Shown here: positions 20,647-30,476 of the stretch, piece by piece
How the letters are laid out: every line of letters starts with the position of its first letter
Position numbering within the stretch: the stretch's first letter is position 1
Origin: Serratia liquefaciens
GTDB lineage: Bacteria; Pseudomonadota; Gammaproteobacteria; Enterobacterales; Enterobacteriaceae
NCBI RefSeq assembly: GCF_027594825.1
Contig: NZ_CP088930.1
Span: forward strand, 3,037,019 to 3,101,018
Reading direction: 5' to 3'
DNA length: 64,000 bases
The notes under the pieces: model-generated
Database searches by the model: none
What the model was told of the DNA's origin: nothing
Seen by the model: only the letters and a program-made list of their open reading frames with translations
Made by a program: the position numbers and the translations under genes

Positions 20647-22254
20647 ATGACAAGTTCCTTGGGAAAAACAGGGATTCTGAAATTCGGTATTGGGCTGATT
20701 GCGTTGACCGTTGCGGCCAGCGTGCAAGCCAAGACTCTGGTTTACTGTTCTGAAGGTTCCCCGGAAGGGTTCAACCCGCAGTTGTTCACCTCGGGTACCA
20801 CCTATGACGCCAGCTCGGTGCCGATTTACAACCGTCTGGTCGAATTCAAAATCGGCACCACCGAACTGCAGCCGGGCCTGGCTGAAAAATGGGACGTCAG
20901 CGAAGACGGTAAAGTCTACACCTTCCACCTGCGCAAAGGCGTGAAGTGGCAGAGCAGCAAAGATTTCAAACCGACCCGTGACTTCAACGCCGACGACGTA
21001 GTGTTCTCCTTCGAACGCCAGCTGGACGCGAATAATGCCTATCACAAAGTCTCCGGCGGCAGCTATGAGTACTTTGAAGGCATGGACATGCCGAAACTGA
21101 TCGCCAAAATCGAGAAAGTGGACGATTCCACCGTTCGTTTCGTGCTGAACCGTCCGGAAGCCCCGTTTGTGGCTGACCTGGGTATGGACTTCGCTTCTAT
21201 TCTGTCTGCCGAATACGCCGACGTGATGATGAAAGCCGGTACCCCGGAAAAAGTTGACCTGAACCCCATCGGTACCGGTCCGTTCCAGCTGCTGCAATAT
21301 CAGAAAGACTCCAAAATCCTTTATAAGGCATTCGACGGTTTCTGGGGCACCAAGCCGAAGATCGACCGTTTAGTGTTCTCTATCACACCAGACGCTTCAG
21401 TGCGTTACGCCAAACTGCAGAAAAACGAATGTCAGGTGATGCCGTTCCCGAACCCGGCTGACATCGCGCGCATGAAGCAGGACAAAACTATCAACCTGAT
21501 GGAACAACCGGGGCTGAACGTTGGTTACCTGTCGTTCAACGTTGAGAAAAAACCGCTGGATAACCTGAAGGTGCGTCAGGCGTTGACCCTGGCGGTCAAC
21601 AAGCAGGCGATCATCGACGCGGTGTACCAGGGCGCAGGCCAGGCGGCTAAAAACCTGATCCCGCCAACCATGTGGGGCTATAACGACGCGGTGAAGGATT
21701 ACACCTACGATCCGGTCAAGGCCAAAGAGCTGCTGAAAGAAGCGGGCATGGCAGACGGCTTCGCCATCGATCTGTGGGCTATGCCGGTACAACGTCCGTA
21801 CAACCCGAACGCGCGACGCATGGCGGAAATGATCCAGTCTGACTGGGCGAAAATCGGCGTGAAAGCCAAAATCGTGACCTATGAGTGGGGCGAATACCTC
21901 AAGCGCGCCAAAGCGGGCGAGCATCAGACGGTGATGATGGGCTGGACCGGCGACAACGGGGATCCGGATAACTTCTTCGCCACGCTGTTTAGCTGTGCTG
22001 CGGCGAAAGATGGCTCCAACTATTCTCGCTGGTGCTACAAGCCGTTTGAGGATCTGATCCAACCGGCGCGCGCTGAATCGAACCACGACAAACGCATCGA
22101 ACTGTACAAACAGGCTCAGGTAGTGATGCACGATCAGGCTCCGGCACTGATTGTCGCCCACTCCACCGTTTACGAGCCAGTGCGTAAAGAAGTGAAGGGC
22201 TATGTTGTGGATCCGCTTGGTAAGCATCACTTTGAGAATGTCTCTCTAGATTAA
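20647..22254 (+). CDS. dppA: Dipeptide-binding protein DppA
   Basis: A 535-residue periplasmic binding protein of the peptide/opine family (SBP_bac_5) for the dipeptide ABC importer, also used for haem and aminolevulinate in E. coli. Residues 1-28 are a signal peptide ending SVQA. The opening [29 protein letters not shown] and conserved LGKHHFE end follow E. coli DppA, and the length is identical. The start is ATG 20647 with GGAG eight bases upstream; frame-open codons from 20479 are leader. First gene of dppABCDF, separated from dppB by a 170-bp gap with a hairpin, which usually lets the binding protein be made in excess. Confidence 0.96.
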   Translation: MTSSLGKTGILKFGIGLIALTVAASVQAKTLVYCSEGSPEGFNPQLFTSGTTYDASSVPIYNRLVEFKIGTTELQPGLAEKWDVSEDGKVYTFHLRKGVKWQSSKDFKPTRDFNADDVVFSFERQLDANNAYHKVSGGSYEYFEGMDMPKLIAKIEKVDDSTVRFVLNRPEAPFVADLGMDFASILSAEYADVMMKAGTPEKVDLNPIGTGPFQLLQYQKDSKILYKAFDGFWGTKPKIDRLVFSITPDASVRYAKLQKNECQVMPFPNPADIARMKQDKTINLMEQPGLNVGYLSFNVEKKPLDNLKVRQALTLAVNKQAIIDAVYQGAGQAAKNLIPPTMWGYNDAVKDYTYDPVKAKELLKEAGMADGFAIDLWAMPVQRPYNPNARRMAEMIQSDWAKIGVKAKIVTYEWGEYLKRAKAGEHQTVMMGWTGDNGDPDNFFATLFSCAAAKDGSNYSRWCYKPFEDLIQPARAESNHDKRIELYKQAQVVMHDQAPALIVAHSTVYEPVRKEVKGYVVDPLGKHHFENVSLD

Positions 22255-22297
22255 TTCTGGCCGTTAAGCCGGCGACACACGAATGGACTTGGCAGGG

Positions 22298-22313
22298 GCG
22301 CAACAGGTTGCGC
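22298..22313 (+). other. dppA-dppB intercistronic hairpin
   Basis: GCGCAAC, AG, GTTGCGC is a perfect 7-bp stem in the 170-bp gap, with no T run. It likely stabilises dppA mRNA or reduces read-through, explaining a higher dppA level than dppBCDF. Confidence 0.5.
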
Positions 22314-22424
22314 TTCTGCTGACCAGTCTCCGGCGTACGGCATCAGGGTTGTTCAAAGTGTGTGAGCTTTAATAAGCCTGGCGGACGATGAGCTGCCGGG
22401 CACTTTATACAGAGAGTTCGGGAT

Positions 22425-23444
22425 ATGTTGCAGTTCATACTCCGACGTTTGGGGTTAGTTATCCCAACGTTTATCGGCATAACTTTGCTGACTTTTGCAT
22501 TCGTCCATATGATCCCCGGTGACCCGGTGACCATCATGGCCGGGGAACGCGGGATCTCCGCAGAACGCCATGCGCAGTTGATGGCGGAAATGGGGCTGGA
22601 TAAACCGCTCTATCAACAATATTTCTCTTACGTATCCAACGTATTGCAGGGTGATTTGGGTACGTCCCTCAAAAGCCGCATCTCCGTTTGGGATGAGTTT
22701 GTTCCACGCTTCAAGGCCACGCTGGAATTAGGGTTCTGCGCGATGATTTTCGCCGTGCTGGTGGGGATCCCGGTAGGGGTGCTGGCGGCGGTCAGGCGAG
22801 GCTCAATATTCGATCATACCGCGGTGGGCATCTCGCTGACCGGCTACTCAATGCCGATTTTCTGGTGGGGCATGATGCTGATCATGCTGGTCTCGGTGCA
22901 GCTAAACCTGACGCCGGTATCGGGGCGAGTCAGCGACACGGTGTTCCTTGACGATACCTTGCCGTTAACCGGCTTTATGCTGATTGACACCCTGATTTGG
23001 GGCGAACCGGGTGACTTCATTGATGCCGTGATGCACATGATCCTGCCGGCTATCGTGCTCGGCACCATCCCGCTGGCGGTGATCGTGCGTATGACGCGCT
23101 CCTCAATGCTGGAAGTGTTGGGCGAAGATTACATCCGTACCGCGCGCGCCAAGGGCGTGAGCCGCATGCGGGTGATTGTGGTGCATGCGCTGCGCAATGC
23201 CTTGCTGCCGGTGGTGACGGTGATTGGTCTGCAGGTCGGCACCATGCTGGCCGGTGCGATCCTGACCGAAACCATCTTCTCCTGGCCGGGCCTGGGGCGC
23301 TGGCTGATGGATGCGCTGCAGCGTCGCGACTATCCGGTTGTTCAGGGCGGCGTTTTGCTGGTCGCCTGTATGATTATTCTGGTTAACCTGCTGGTAGACG
23401 TGCTCTACGGCGTGGTCAACCCGCGTATTCGCCACAAGAAATAA
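22425..23444 (+). CDS. dppB: Dipeptide ABC transporter permease DppB
   Basis: A 339-residue inner-membrane permease with about six helices. The N-terminus MLQFILRRLGLVIPTFIGITLLTF is the typical DppB/OppB start, and the EAA loop reads EDYIRTARAKGVSRMRVIVVHALRNALLP. It pairs with DppC to form the channel for dipeptides delivered by DppA. Twelve bases separate it from dppC. Confidence 0.96.
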   Translation: MLQFILRRLGLVIPTFIGITLLTFAFVHMIPGDPVTIMAGERGISAERHAQLMAEMGLDKPLYQQYFSYVSNVLQGDLGTSLKSRISVWDEFVPRFKATLELGFCAMIFAVLVGIPVGVLAAVRRGSIFDHTAVGISLTGYSMPIFWWGMMLIMLVSVQLNLTPVSGRVSDTVFLDDTLPLTGFMLIDTLIWGEPGDFIDAVMHMILPAIVLGTIPLAVIVRMTRSSMLEVLGEDYIRTARAKGVSRMRVIVVHALRNALLPVVTVIGLQVGTMLAGAILTETIFSWPGLGRWLMDALQRRDYPVVQGGVLLVACMIILVNLLVDVLYGVVNPRIRHKK

Positions 23445-23455
23445 GGGGCGCTCTG

Positions 23456-24358
23456 ATGTCTCAAGTCACTGAGTCTGTAGTTAAAGGTGCGCCGAAGCCC
23501 ATGACCCCGTTTCAGGAGTTCTGGCACTATTTCAAGCGCAATAAAGGGGCCGTTGTCGGCCTGGTCTATATCATTGTGATGTTCGTTATCGCCATCGGTG
23601 CCGGGGTGCTGGCACCGCATGCGCCGGCGGATCAGTTCCGCGACGCGCTGCTTAAACCGCCGGTCTGGCAGGAAGGCGGCAGCTGGCAATATCTCCTCGG
23701 TACTGACGATGTGGGCCGCGACGTGTTGTCGCGCCTGATGTACGGCGCGCGGCTGTCGCTGTTGGTCGGCTGTCTGGTGGTGGTGCTTTCGCTGATCATG
23801 GGCGTGGTGCTGGGCCTGCTGGCGGGCTATTTCGGTGGCGTGGTGGATGCGATCATCATGCGTATCGTCGACATCATGTTGGCGTTGCCGAGCTTGCTGC
23901 TGGCATTGGTGCTGGTGGCCATTTTCGGCCCGTCCATCGTCAACGCTTCGCTGGCGTTAACCTTCGTCGCCTTGCCGCATTACGTGCGACTGACGCGCGC
24001 GGCGGTCTTGGTGGAAGTGAACCGCGACTACGTTACTGCTTCGCGGGTGGCGGGCGCCGGTGCGGTGCGCCAAATGTTTATCAACATCTTGCCAAACTGC
24101 CTGGCACCGCTGATCGTCCAGGCTTCTCTTGGCTTCTCGAACGCCATTCTGGATATGGCCGCTCTCGGCTTCCTGGGCATGGGTGCGCAACCGCCAACGC
24201 CGGAGTGGGGCACCATGCTCTCCGACGTACTGCAGTTCGCCCAAAGCGCCTGGTGGGTGGTGACCTTCCCCGGCGTGGCGATTCTGCTGACGGTGCTTGC
24301 ATTTAACCTGATGGGGGACGGCTTGCGTGACGCTCTCGACCCCAAACTCAAGCAGTAA
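23456..24358 (+). CDS. dppC: Dipeptide ABC transporter permease DppC
   Basis: A 300-residue permease, partner of DppB. The cytoplasmic N-terminus (PFQEFWHYFKRNKGAV) leads into a first helix, and five further helices follow. The segment LLGTDDVGRDVLSRLMYGARLSL is diagnostic of OppC/DppC proteins, and the EAA motif reads NRDYVTASRVAGAGAVRQMFINILPNC. GGGGCG before ATG 23456 serves as ribosome-binding site. dppD follows after 15 bp. Confidence 0.96.
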   Translation: MSQVTESVVKGAPKPMTPFQEFWHYFKRNKGAVVGLVYIIVMFVIAIGAGVLAPHAPADQFRDALLKPPVWQEGGSWQYLLGTDDVGRDVLSRLMYGARLSLLVGCLVVVLSLIMGVVLGLLAGYFGGVVDAIIMRIVDIMLALPSLLLALVLVAIFGPSIVNASLALTFVALPHYVRLTRAAVLVEVNRDYVTASRVAGAGAVRQMFINILPNCLAPLIVQASLGFSNAILDMAALGFLGMGAQPPTPEWGTMLSDVLQFAQSAWWVVTFPGVAILLTVLAFNLMGDGLRDALDPKLKQ

Positions 24359-24373
24359 CAGAGGACGAGAGAG

Positions 24374-25354
24374 ATGGCGTTATTAAATGTAGACAAGCTT
24401 TCGGTGCACTTCGGTGACGAAGGCACCCCCTTCCGCGCGGTAGACCGCATCAGTTACAGCGTGGAGCAGGGCCAGGTGGTGGGCATTGTCGGCGAATCCG
24501 GCTCCGGCAAGTCCGTTAGCTCGCTGGCGATTATGGGGCTGATCGACTTCCCCGGTAAGGTGATGGCCGAAAAACTGGAGTTTAACGGCCAGGATCTGCG
24601 CAAGATTTCCGAAAAAGAGCGTCGCCAACTGGTGGGCTCGGAAGTGGCGATGATTTTCCAGGATCCGATGACCAGCCTGAACCCGTGCTACACCGTCGGC
24701 TTCCAGATCATGGAAGCGTTGAAGGTGCACCAGGGCGGCAACCGTCGCACTCGTCGTCAACGGGCTGTCGATCTGCTGACGCAGGTAGGCATCCCCGACC
24801 CGGCTTCGCGTCTCGACGTGTATCCGCACCAGCTTTCCGGTGGGATGAGCCAGCGCGTGATGATCGCCATGGCGATTGCCTGCCGACCAAAGCTGCTGAT
24901 TGCCGATGAACCGACTACCGCGCTCGACGTGACCATTCAGGCGCAAATTATCGAACTGCTGCTGGAACTGCAGCAGCGTGAAAATATGGCCCTGTTGCTG
25001 ATCACTCACGATCTGGCGCTGGTATCCGAGGCGGCGCATCACATCATCGTGATGTATGCCGGGCAGGTGGTGGAGTCCGGTAAGGCATCGGAAATCTTCC
25101 GCGCACCGCGTCACCCTTATACTCAGGCGCTGCTGCGCGCGTTGCCGGAATTTGCCGCCGATAAAGCGCGCCTGGCTTCGCTGCCGGGCGTGGTGCCGGG
25201 TAAATATGACCGCCCAAGCGGCTGTTTGCTCAATCCACGCTGCCCGTACGCCACTGAGCGTTGCCGTACTGAAGAGCCGGAACTGCGCAGCATTCCCGGC
25301 CGTCAGGTTAAATGTCACACACCGCTGGATGATGCGGGGAGGCCGACCGTATGA
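24374..25354 (+). CDS. dppD: Dipeptide ABC transporter ATPase DppD
   Basis: A 326-residue ABC ATPase. Walker A is GESGSGKS, the signature is [12 protein letters not shown], Walker B is [12 protein letters not shown] and the switch His is in LLITHDLAL. The C-terminal extension has the oligopeptide-transporter cysteine motif ([14 protein letters not shown]), which in related ATPases binds an Fe-S cluster. It forms a heterodimer with DppF, whose start overlaps its stop by 4 bp. Confidence 0.96.
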   Translation: MALLNVDKLSVHFGDEGTPFRAVDRISYSVEQGQVVGIVGESGSGKSVSSLAIMGLIDFPGKVMAEKLEFNGQDLRKISEKERRQLVGSEVAMIFQDPMTSLNPCYTVGFQIMEALKVHQGGNRRTRRQRAVDLLTQVGIPDPASRLDVYPHQLSGGMSQRVMIAMAIACRPKLLIADEPTTALDVTIQAQIIELLLELQQRENMALLLITHDLALVSEAAHHIIVMYAGQVVESGKASEIFRAPRHPYTQALLRALPEFAADKARLASLPGVVPGKYDRPSGCLLNPRCPYATERCRTEEPELRSIPGRQVKCHTPLDDAGRPTV

Positions 25355-26340
25355 GCCAGAATCAACCCTTATTGCAGGCGATTGACCTGAAGAAACACTA
25401 CCCGGTCAAGAAGGGGTTATTTGCCCCGGAGCGGCTGGTCAAAGCGCTGGATGGCGTTTCCTTTACGCTTGAGCGTGGCAAAACGCTGGCGGTGGTGGGT
25501 GAGTCCGGCTGCGGTAAATCCACGCTGGGTCGCCTGCTGACGATGATTGAAATTCCGACCGGCGGCGAGCTGTACTATCAGGGGCAGGATTTGCTGAAGC
25601 CGGATGTCACTGCCGAGAAGCTTCGACGACAGAAGATCCAGATCGTGTTCCAGAATCCTTATGGATCGCTCAACCCACGCAAGAAGGTCGGGCAGATCCT
25701 TGAGGAGCCGTTGCAGATCAATACCGCGTTAAGCAGCGCAGAACGTCGTGAGAAAGCGCTGGAGATGATGGCCAAGGTCGGATTGAAAACCGAGCATTAC
25801 GATCGTTATCCCCATATGTTCTCCGGCGGGCAGCGGCAGCGTATCGCCATTGCACGCGGGTTGATGCTTAACCCGGACGTGGTGATTGCCGATGAGCCGG
25901 TTTCCGCGCTGGACGTGTCCGTGCGGGCGCAGGTGTTGAACCTGATGATGGATTTGCAGCAGGATCTGGGGCTGTCTTACGTATTTATCTCCCACGATTT
26001 ATCGGTGGTGGAGCACATTGCCGACGAAGTGATGGTGATGTATCTCGGGCGCTGCGTGGAGAAGGGCAGTAAAGACGCCATATTCAACAATCCGCGCCAT
26101 CCGTATACCCAGGCATTGCTGTCCGCGACGCCGCGCCTGAATCCGGATATGCGTCGCGAGCGCATCAAGCTGACCGGCGAACTGCCCAGCCCAATGAATC
26201 CGCCGCCAGGCTGTGCATTCAATGCCCGCTGCCGTCGCGCTTTCGGGCCTTGCACCCAACTGCAACCGCAGTTAAAGCAATACGGCGAGCAGATGGTTGC
26301 CTGCTTTGCGGTCGATCAGGATGAAAATTCTGCGGCATAA
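25351..26340 (+). CDS. dppF: Dipeptide ABC transporter ATPase DppF
   Basis: A 329-residue ABC ATPase, partner of DppD. Walker A is GESGCGKS, the signature [12 protein letters not shown], Walker [13 protein letters not shown] and the switch HDLSVV. The C-terminal oligopeptide motif [15 protein letters not shown] holds the cysteines. The start overlaps dppD by ATGA. A strong terminator follows, so the operon ends here. Confidence 0.96.
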   Translation: MSQNQPLLQAIDLKKHYPVKKGLFAPERLVKALDGVSFTLERGKTLAVVGESGCGKSTLGRLLTMIEIPTGGELYYQGQDLLKPDVTAEKLRRQKIQIVFQNPYGSLNPRKKVGQILEEPLQINTALSSAERREKALEMMAKVGLKTEHYDRYPHMFSGGQRQRIAIARGLMLNPDVVIADEPVSALDVSVRAQVLNLMMDLQQDLGLSYVFISHDLSVVEHIADEVMVMYLGRCVEKGSKDAIFNNPRHPYTQALLSATPRLNPDMRRERIKLTGELPSPMNPPPGCAFNARCRRAFGPCTQLQPQLKQYGEQMVACFAVDQDENSAA

Positions 26341-26367
26341 CTTTGTTATCCATGACAATTAACCAAG

Positions 26368-26397
26368 AATGCCGGCCTTTACGCCGGCATTTTTTTG
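26368..26397 (+). terminator. dpp operon terminator
   Basis: AATGCCGGC (from 26369) pairs with GCCGGCATT (ending 26391), followed by a run of T. A strong intrinsic terminator 29 bp after dppF. Confidence 0.92.
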
Positions 26398-26399
26398 CT

Positions 26400-26623
26400 T
26401 TTAATTATGAGCGTATTAATTAGTTTATTGAGAGGATTTTTTATTTGTATTAATGGCACTTATTTCTCTTAACGAAATCCTGACGAAATAAGCTGAATTA
26501 GGAATCTTCGCAAGCCAGTGATAATTAATCACCTGGCTTTTTCTGCCCGGATTATTACGCGGTTGGGAATGGAATTCCCAAAGTTAATGTAAAGGATTGA
26601 GGTTCCGCCGCAGATTGATGCCT
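26400..26623. other. AT-rich spacer with an orphan terminator-like hairpin
   Basis: Between the dpp terminator and the bcsG terminator is about 220 bp of AT-rich DNA without a credible gene. At 26513-26543 AGCCAG-TGAT and ATCA-C-CTGGCT form a hairpin with one bulge, followed by TTTTTCTG, a third terminator-like signal on the plus strand. It has no gene before it, so it could end a small RNA starting near 26400, or be a back-up terminator for dpp. Confidence 0.4.
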
Positions 26624-26650
26624 GCAAAAAAGCACGCCCGAAGGCGTGCC
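26624..26650 (-). terminator. bcsEFG operon terminator
   Basis: On the minus strand GCACGCC, TTCG, GGCGTGC is a perfect 7-bp stem with a stable UUCG tetraloop, followed by a run of T (26626-26631 on the plus strand are A). It lies 23 bp after the bcsG stop. Confidence 0.92.
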
Positions 26651-26672
26651 CCTGAGTCATCACGTAATGCCA

Positions 26673-28325
26673 TTACTGGGGATAAGGTACCCAATCGCCG
26701 CCGTTTAGCCGGATGTAAGGCTTGCCTTGGTATTGCATCACGATGGCGTTGTCATTCTCGGAAATGACCGCCGTCTGCGGCAGGTTCTGCGTCAGCGCCT
26801 GCCAGTCTACGCTCGGCGCGGTGAAGGCCTTGCCGTCCACCAAGCGAGAAACCAGCTCGGAAAGCGCCAGGTAGCTGCTTGGCGTTTTGACCTGCAGCGG
26901 ACTGCCCTGATGCGGCGCTTTCATACCCACCAGTTTGATGCCCACCGGCGTATGGGTAATGTTCGGGCTGGGGATATCGCGCAGGCCGGACATCTGCATT
27001 TTGTCGCCTACCAGTGCTGCGCCGTGTTCCGGCACAATCACCACCATCACCTTGCGGCCGGATTTTTCCAGTTGTTCCAGGAAGGTGTTCAACTGGTCGA
27101 ACAATTTCTGCGCCCGGGGTTGATAGTCCGCGCTCTTGTTCGAACCGACAAAACGGTTGCCGTCATGCAGCGGAATGATGTTGAAGAAGGTGGCGCTGCG
27201 GGTATCACCGGCCTTTTGCTGCTGATCCTGCCAGCGGGTGAGCAGTTCCAGATCGTTGTATATCGGTTCGCCGTCAAACGAGGCCAACTCATTACCGATC
27301 CCGGCCTGAGACATCAGCGGGGCCTGCATATCACCTTGTTCGCGCAGCTCTTTCAGGAAGTTGCCGAACACGCCGGAGTGATCCAGCATCAGCTGCTCTT
27401 TGAAGCCCAGCTTGGCAAGGTTATCAAACAGATAGCACTGCTGATTGACCGGCTGATACAAATCGTGATGCGAAGGCTGACCGCAGCTGGCGCGTAACAG
27501 ACGAATTGCCGCCGGGCCGCTGTAGGCGGTTGCCGAGTTGAAGTTGTCGAACATGATGTCCATCTTCGACCACAGCGGGTGGTTTTCCAGTTTTACCGCG
27601 TCCATGTCGGCCCAGGCCAGCGAACAGATATTGATCACCAGCAGGTCAAACGGCTGAGCATCGGCAGGCAGGCTGGCCGGGAAGGCGGTAACGCGGGTTT
27701 TTTCTTTGTCGTAGAACTGGTTCAGATAGGCCGTCAGGTTGGCGCTGGTGGGGGGCGCGCTGTCTGCCGGTGCGCTGTCGCCCCCGGCAGCCGGGGCTGT
27801 CGTCGCCGGAGTGCTGCTGGTGGATGCACTGGTGCCGGTCGGCAGCAATGACACGGCTGGGCCGGCAATGGTGACCAGGTTCAGCCACACCAGCGCGGCA
27901 ACGGTGAATACCGTAACCCGTACCCACTGGGCCAGAAACAGGTAGGCAACCAGCATCACAAAGGCGGCGCCGACCATCTGCCAATTGATAAAGCGATTTA
28001 TCAGCTCCAGCAGATACTGGGCGCTGAAGCCGGTCAATTGCGAACCCTGGCTCATGATGCTGTTGATGCCGGGCAGCCAGGTATCGTGATAGAACAGCGC
28101 AATCCCAATCGGGATCGCCACGTAATGACGCCAGCGGTGCAGGCGCATCGCCGGTATCGGCATCAGCAGAAACGCCATGAACACCAGGTTGGGCAAGGCA
28201 TGGAAGTTCAGGTAGCCGAACCACAGCAGGGCGAATTTGACCAGGAAGTAGTAGTTCCAGCCGCCCAGCCCACGCCAGTAGCGCCACAGGGAGTTATCGG
28301 ATTGCGGGTTGTTTGTTGGCTTCAT
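26673..28325 (-). CDS. bcsG: Cellulose phosphoethanolamine transferase BcsG
   Basis: A 550-residue inner-membrane enzyme that transfers phosphoethanolamine from lipid to cellulose. About five N-terminal helices are followed by a linker rich in Ser, Ala and Pro (~residues 175-195), then an alkaline-phosphatase-like periplasmic domain. The metal ligand Cys (VINICSLAWAD), nucleophile Ser in TAYSGPAAIRLLRASCGQ and VPEHGAAL (Glu-His ligands) match characterised BcsG. The first 4 bases overlap bcsF. It is the last gene of bcsEFG. Confidence 0.95.
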   Translation of the reverse strand: MKPTNNPQSDNSLWRYWRGLGGWNYYFLVKFALLWFGYLNFHALPNLVFMAFLLMPIPAMRLHRWRHYVAIPIGIALFYHDTWLPGINSIMSQGSQLTGFSAQYLLELINRFINWQMVGAAFVMLVAYLFLAQWVRVTVFTVAALVWLNLVTIAGPAVSLLPTGTSASTSSTPATTAPAAGGDSAPADSAPPTSANLTAYLNQFYDKEKTRVTAFPASLPADAQPFDLLVINICSLAWADMDAVKLENHPLWSKMDIMFDNFNSATAYSGPAAIRLLRASCGQPSHHDLYQPVNQQCYLFDNLAKLGFKEQLMLDHSGVFGNFLKELREQGDMQAPLMSQAGIGNELASFDGEPIYNDLELLTRWQDQQQKAGDTRSATFFNIIPLHDGNRFVGSNKSADYQPRAQKLFDQLNTFLEQLEKSGRKVMVVIVPEHGAALVGDKMQMSGLRDIPSPNITHTPVGIKLVGMKAPHQGSPLQVKTPSSYLALSELVSRLVDGKAFTAPSVDWQALTQNLPQTAVISENDNAIVMQYQGKPYIRLNGGDWVPYPQ

Positions 28326-28525
28326 GGCTGTTTCTTACGCTTAATCTGAGAAGAAGACCCTTCGCGCACCCATAATCCGATGGATTTTAAATAGCGCGGT
28401 GATAACAACAGGTTTTGCCAGTACTGACGCCAGTGCGGGAAACGCCGGTGAAAGGCATAACCCAACGGGATAAAAATAACGGCGCACAGAATAATCAGTT
28501 GCACAATGTCGTTAAGATTCAACAT
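28322..28525 (-). CDS. bcsF: BcsF, small membrane protein of the cellulose complex
   Basis: A 67-residue protein with one hydrophobic helix (residues ~6-24, VQLIILCAVIFIPLGYAF) followed by a basic cytosolic tail. In E. coli BcsF tethers BcsE to the membrane and supports BcsG-dependent modification. It overlaps bcsE by 14 bp and bcsG by 4 bp, so all three are translated together. Length is close to the E. coli protein. Confidence 0.9.
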   Translation of the reverse strand: MLNLNDIVQLIILCAVIFIPLGYAFHRRFPHWRQYWQNLLLSPRYLKSIGLWVREGSSSQIKRKKQP

Positions 28526-30080
28526 GCTTATTCTCCCGTATGCCAGTCGTCAGCGTGAAGGCCACCGGTTGACGACGCTCCTGAGGGCGGTCAGCCGCGC
28601 TGGCGGCCTGGCGTGGCGCAGCCGTTGAGGTTGCCGCAGGCAACGGAATATTGGCGTTGTGCGCCAGCCGTTTGATTTCTGAAATAATATCCACGTCCTG
28701 GTGCCACACCACCCGGTTACTGAAGGCTTCATCCACCGGCAGACGAAAAATGAATTTCAGTGCGGTATCCAGATCGTTAATCCGGCAGGTGGAGAGGAAC
28801 AGCACCAGCCGGCCTTGCACCACGGTCATCACGTCGCCGAAGCGCCGTAAAAAACACAGGGTCATCGCCTGTTCGGCGCGCAATCCGGGTACCGGACGTA
28901 GCGCGACCATCACGCCTTTGCCGTCTTCCGGCAGCAGCGTGTTGCCCATCAGCGAAATCACCGCCTGACTAAAATCGTCCGGCCGCATGTAACCCTTCAG
29001 TTGCAGCGGGCGCAGCCCGGCCAGCAGGGCATCGATATCTGCCGGAACGTGGCGGGAGAAGCGTTGCCCCTGGATCCCCTCAAGCATGGTCAAAAAACGC
29101 GATAACGGTGCCACGTGCGGCACAATCAGATTGGCGCCGCAGGCCAACAGCAGACGTTCGTCGCTGTAGCGCAGGCTGGCGCTCATCTCGCGTACGACAA
29201 TTTTCAGGCCGTTGCCGCGTTGACGGCGCAGGCTGTGAATTTGATGCGCCAGCGCATCGATTTCGTCGCTCTGGTACAGGGCAAAAATCAGCGTTGCCGA
29301 GAGCGTCAACATGCCGTGTTGCGCCAGTTGCGCATTGGTTTCCAGCAGTTGCCAGTTGGCCGAGAGCGGTGGCGCACCTTCAAGAATGCTCCGTTGGGCC
29401 AGATAACGCCCTTCATCGCTGCGGATGGAGGTCGGAGAAGGTTTGTTGCTGTCGTCGTCACCCTGCCAGCCGTGCTCGCCGGTATATAACGTCAGCAGCT
29501 GGTTGGCGTTGATGCCGTTTTCGGTGCTCCACCAGTTAACCAGATACTGTGCGCTGTCCTGCTGCCACTGCAGGCTGGCCAACCCGTTAAGGATCCGGTG
29601 TTGGGTACTGAGTTGTCCTTTGAGTTTATTCACGCCGCCGCCGTGGCTGAGGATCAGCAGCGTACAGCCTTGTCGGCGCAGCCAGGCCACGGTGGCGCGG
29701 GTCCAGTCACGCAGCTCTTCGCGGGTGAAGGTCTGCCATAAACTGGCGTGGGCCAACAGAATCAATAGGCGATTTTGCGGTTTTAGGGCGCGCATCAGAT
29801 CGTCGCCCAAGTGCAGCAGCGCCGCTTTTTTCTCGGGTAACTGGTACAGCGGGATTTTTTTCAATGCGGGCGAGGCCAGTTCCGCCAGCAACCCGTCGGG
29901 TTTTTCGCCGCTGCAAATCAACGCCACCTGGCTGGTCGCAGCCTGGGCAGCTAAAGTTTGCTGGCAGAGCTGGTTGGCATCGGTCTGACGGTCGACATTC
30001 ACCCAATACAACCCCGGGGCTTGCATGACAGACAGTTCTTCCCAAATCTGCCGAACACCTAATGAGAAAGATTGCGCCAT
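28512..30080 (-). CDS. bcsE: BcsE, c-di-GMP-binding cellulose regulator
   Basis: A 522-residue cytosolic protein. Like E. coli BcsE, it has an N-terminal region (SLGVRQIWEELSVM...GLYWVNVDRQTDA), a central degenerate receiver-like/NTPase-like domain and a C-terminal GIL domain that binds c-di-GMP, with an RxGD motif (FLRRFGDVMTVV). It raises BcsA activity and is part of the synthase complex. I chose the ATG at 30080 (MAQSFSLG), which gives the family's usual length; open codons up to 30161 are probably leader. It is divergent from bcsR. Confidence 0.92.
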   Translation of the reverse strand: MAQSFSLGVRQIWEELSVMQAPGLYWVNVDRQTDANQLCQQTLAAQAATSQVALICSGEKPDGLLAELASPALKKIPLYQLPEKKAALLHLGDDLMRALKPQNRLLILLAHASLWQTFTREELRDWTRATVAWLRRQGCTLLILSHGGGVNKLKGQLSTQHRILNGLASLQWQQDSAQYLVNWWSTENGINANQLLTLYTGEHGWQGDDDSNKPSPTSIRSDEGRYLAQRSILEGAPPLSANWQLLETNAQLAQHGMLTLSATLIFALYQSDEIDALAHQIHSLRRQRGNGLKIVVREMSASLRYSDERLLLACGANLIVPHVAPLSRFLTMLEGIQGQRFSRHVPADIDALLAGLRPLQLKGYMRPDDFSQAVISLMGNTLLPEDGKGVMVALRPVPGLRAEQAMTLCFLRRFGDVMTVVQGRLVLFLSTCRINDLDTALKFIFRLPVDEAFSNRVVWHQDVDIISEIKRLAHNANIPLPAATSTAAPRQAASAADRPQERRQPVAFTLTTGIRENKHVES

Positions 30081-30281
30081 AGGATATTTTTCTACTTTCG
30101 TTGAAAGTGTCGTCGCGGCCCACTGAGTATAGCTATTCGGCCATCCTGTCATTGGGAACAATAATAAAAAAAATTAAAACCCGCCATGTACTAATATTTG
30201 TTGAGAATCATCTTATTGGCTATGTATTTTTTTACCGTTGCTATAGTTATTAACATTAGCCTATTTTTTTAAGGCGGCAGA
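30081..30281. promoter_or_regulatory. bcsEFG / bcsRQABZC divergent promoter region
   Basis: The 201-bp space serves both cellulose operons. Toward bcsE, the minus strand has a TATACT (30126-30131 on plus as AGTATA). Toward bcsR, TGC-TATAGT at 30239-30247 is a good extended -10, in a strongly AT-rich stretch. AAGG precedes the bcsR ATG. No known regulator box was recognised. Confidence 0.5.
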
Positions 30282-30473
30282 ATGAATAATCAATTAACGC
30301 GCTTTCATGCGGTGGCCCCATCGGAAACTCAGGACGATTTGCTGGCGCTCAGTCAGGCATTTTCGCTGCCAAAATTAAGCTATGTCGATATCGCACGTCA
30401 GGAGCGGTTAACGCAGATGATGGCCAACTGGCCGCTGCTGGCCGAATTGGCGCAGACCACGGGGAGCCGTTAG
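30282..30473 (+). CDS. bcsR: BcsR, small cellulose biosynthesis protein
   Basis: A 63-residue protein matching YhjR/BcsR: SETQDDLLALSQAFSLPKLSYVDIARQERL. In E. coli BcsR forms a complex with BcsQ and is needed for BcsA stability and c-di-GMP response. First gene of the plus-strand operon; bcsQ starts 3 bp after its stop. Confidence 0.92.
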   Translation: MNNQLTRFHAVAPSETQDDLLALSQAFSLPKLSYVDIARQERLTQMMANWPLLAELAQTTGSR

Positions 30474-30476
30474 TTT

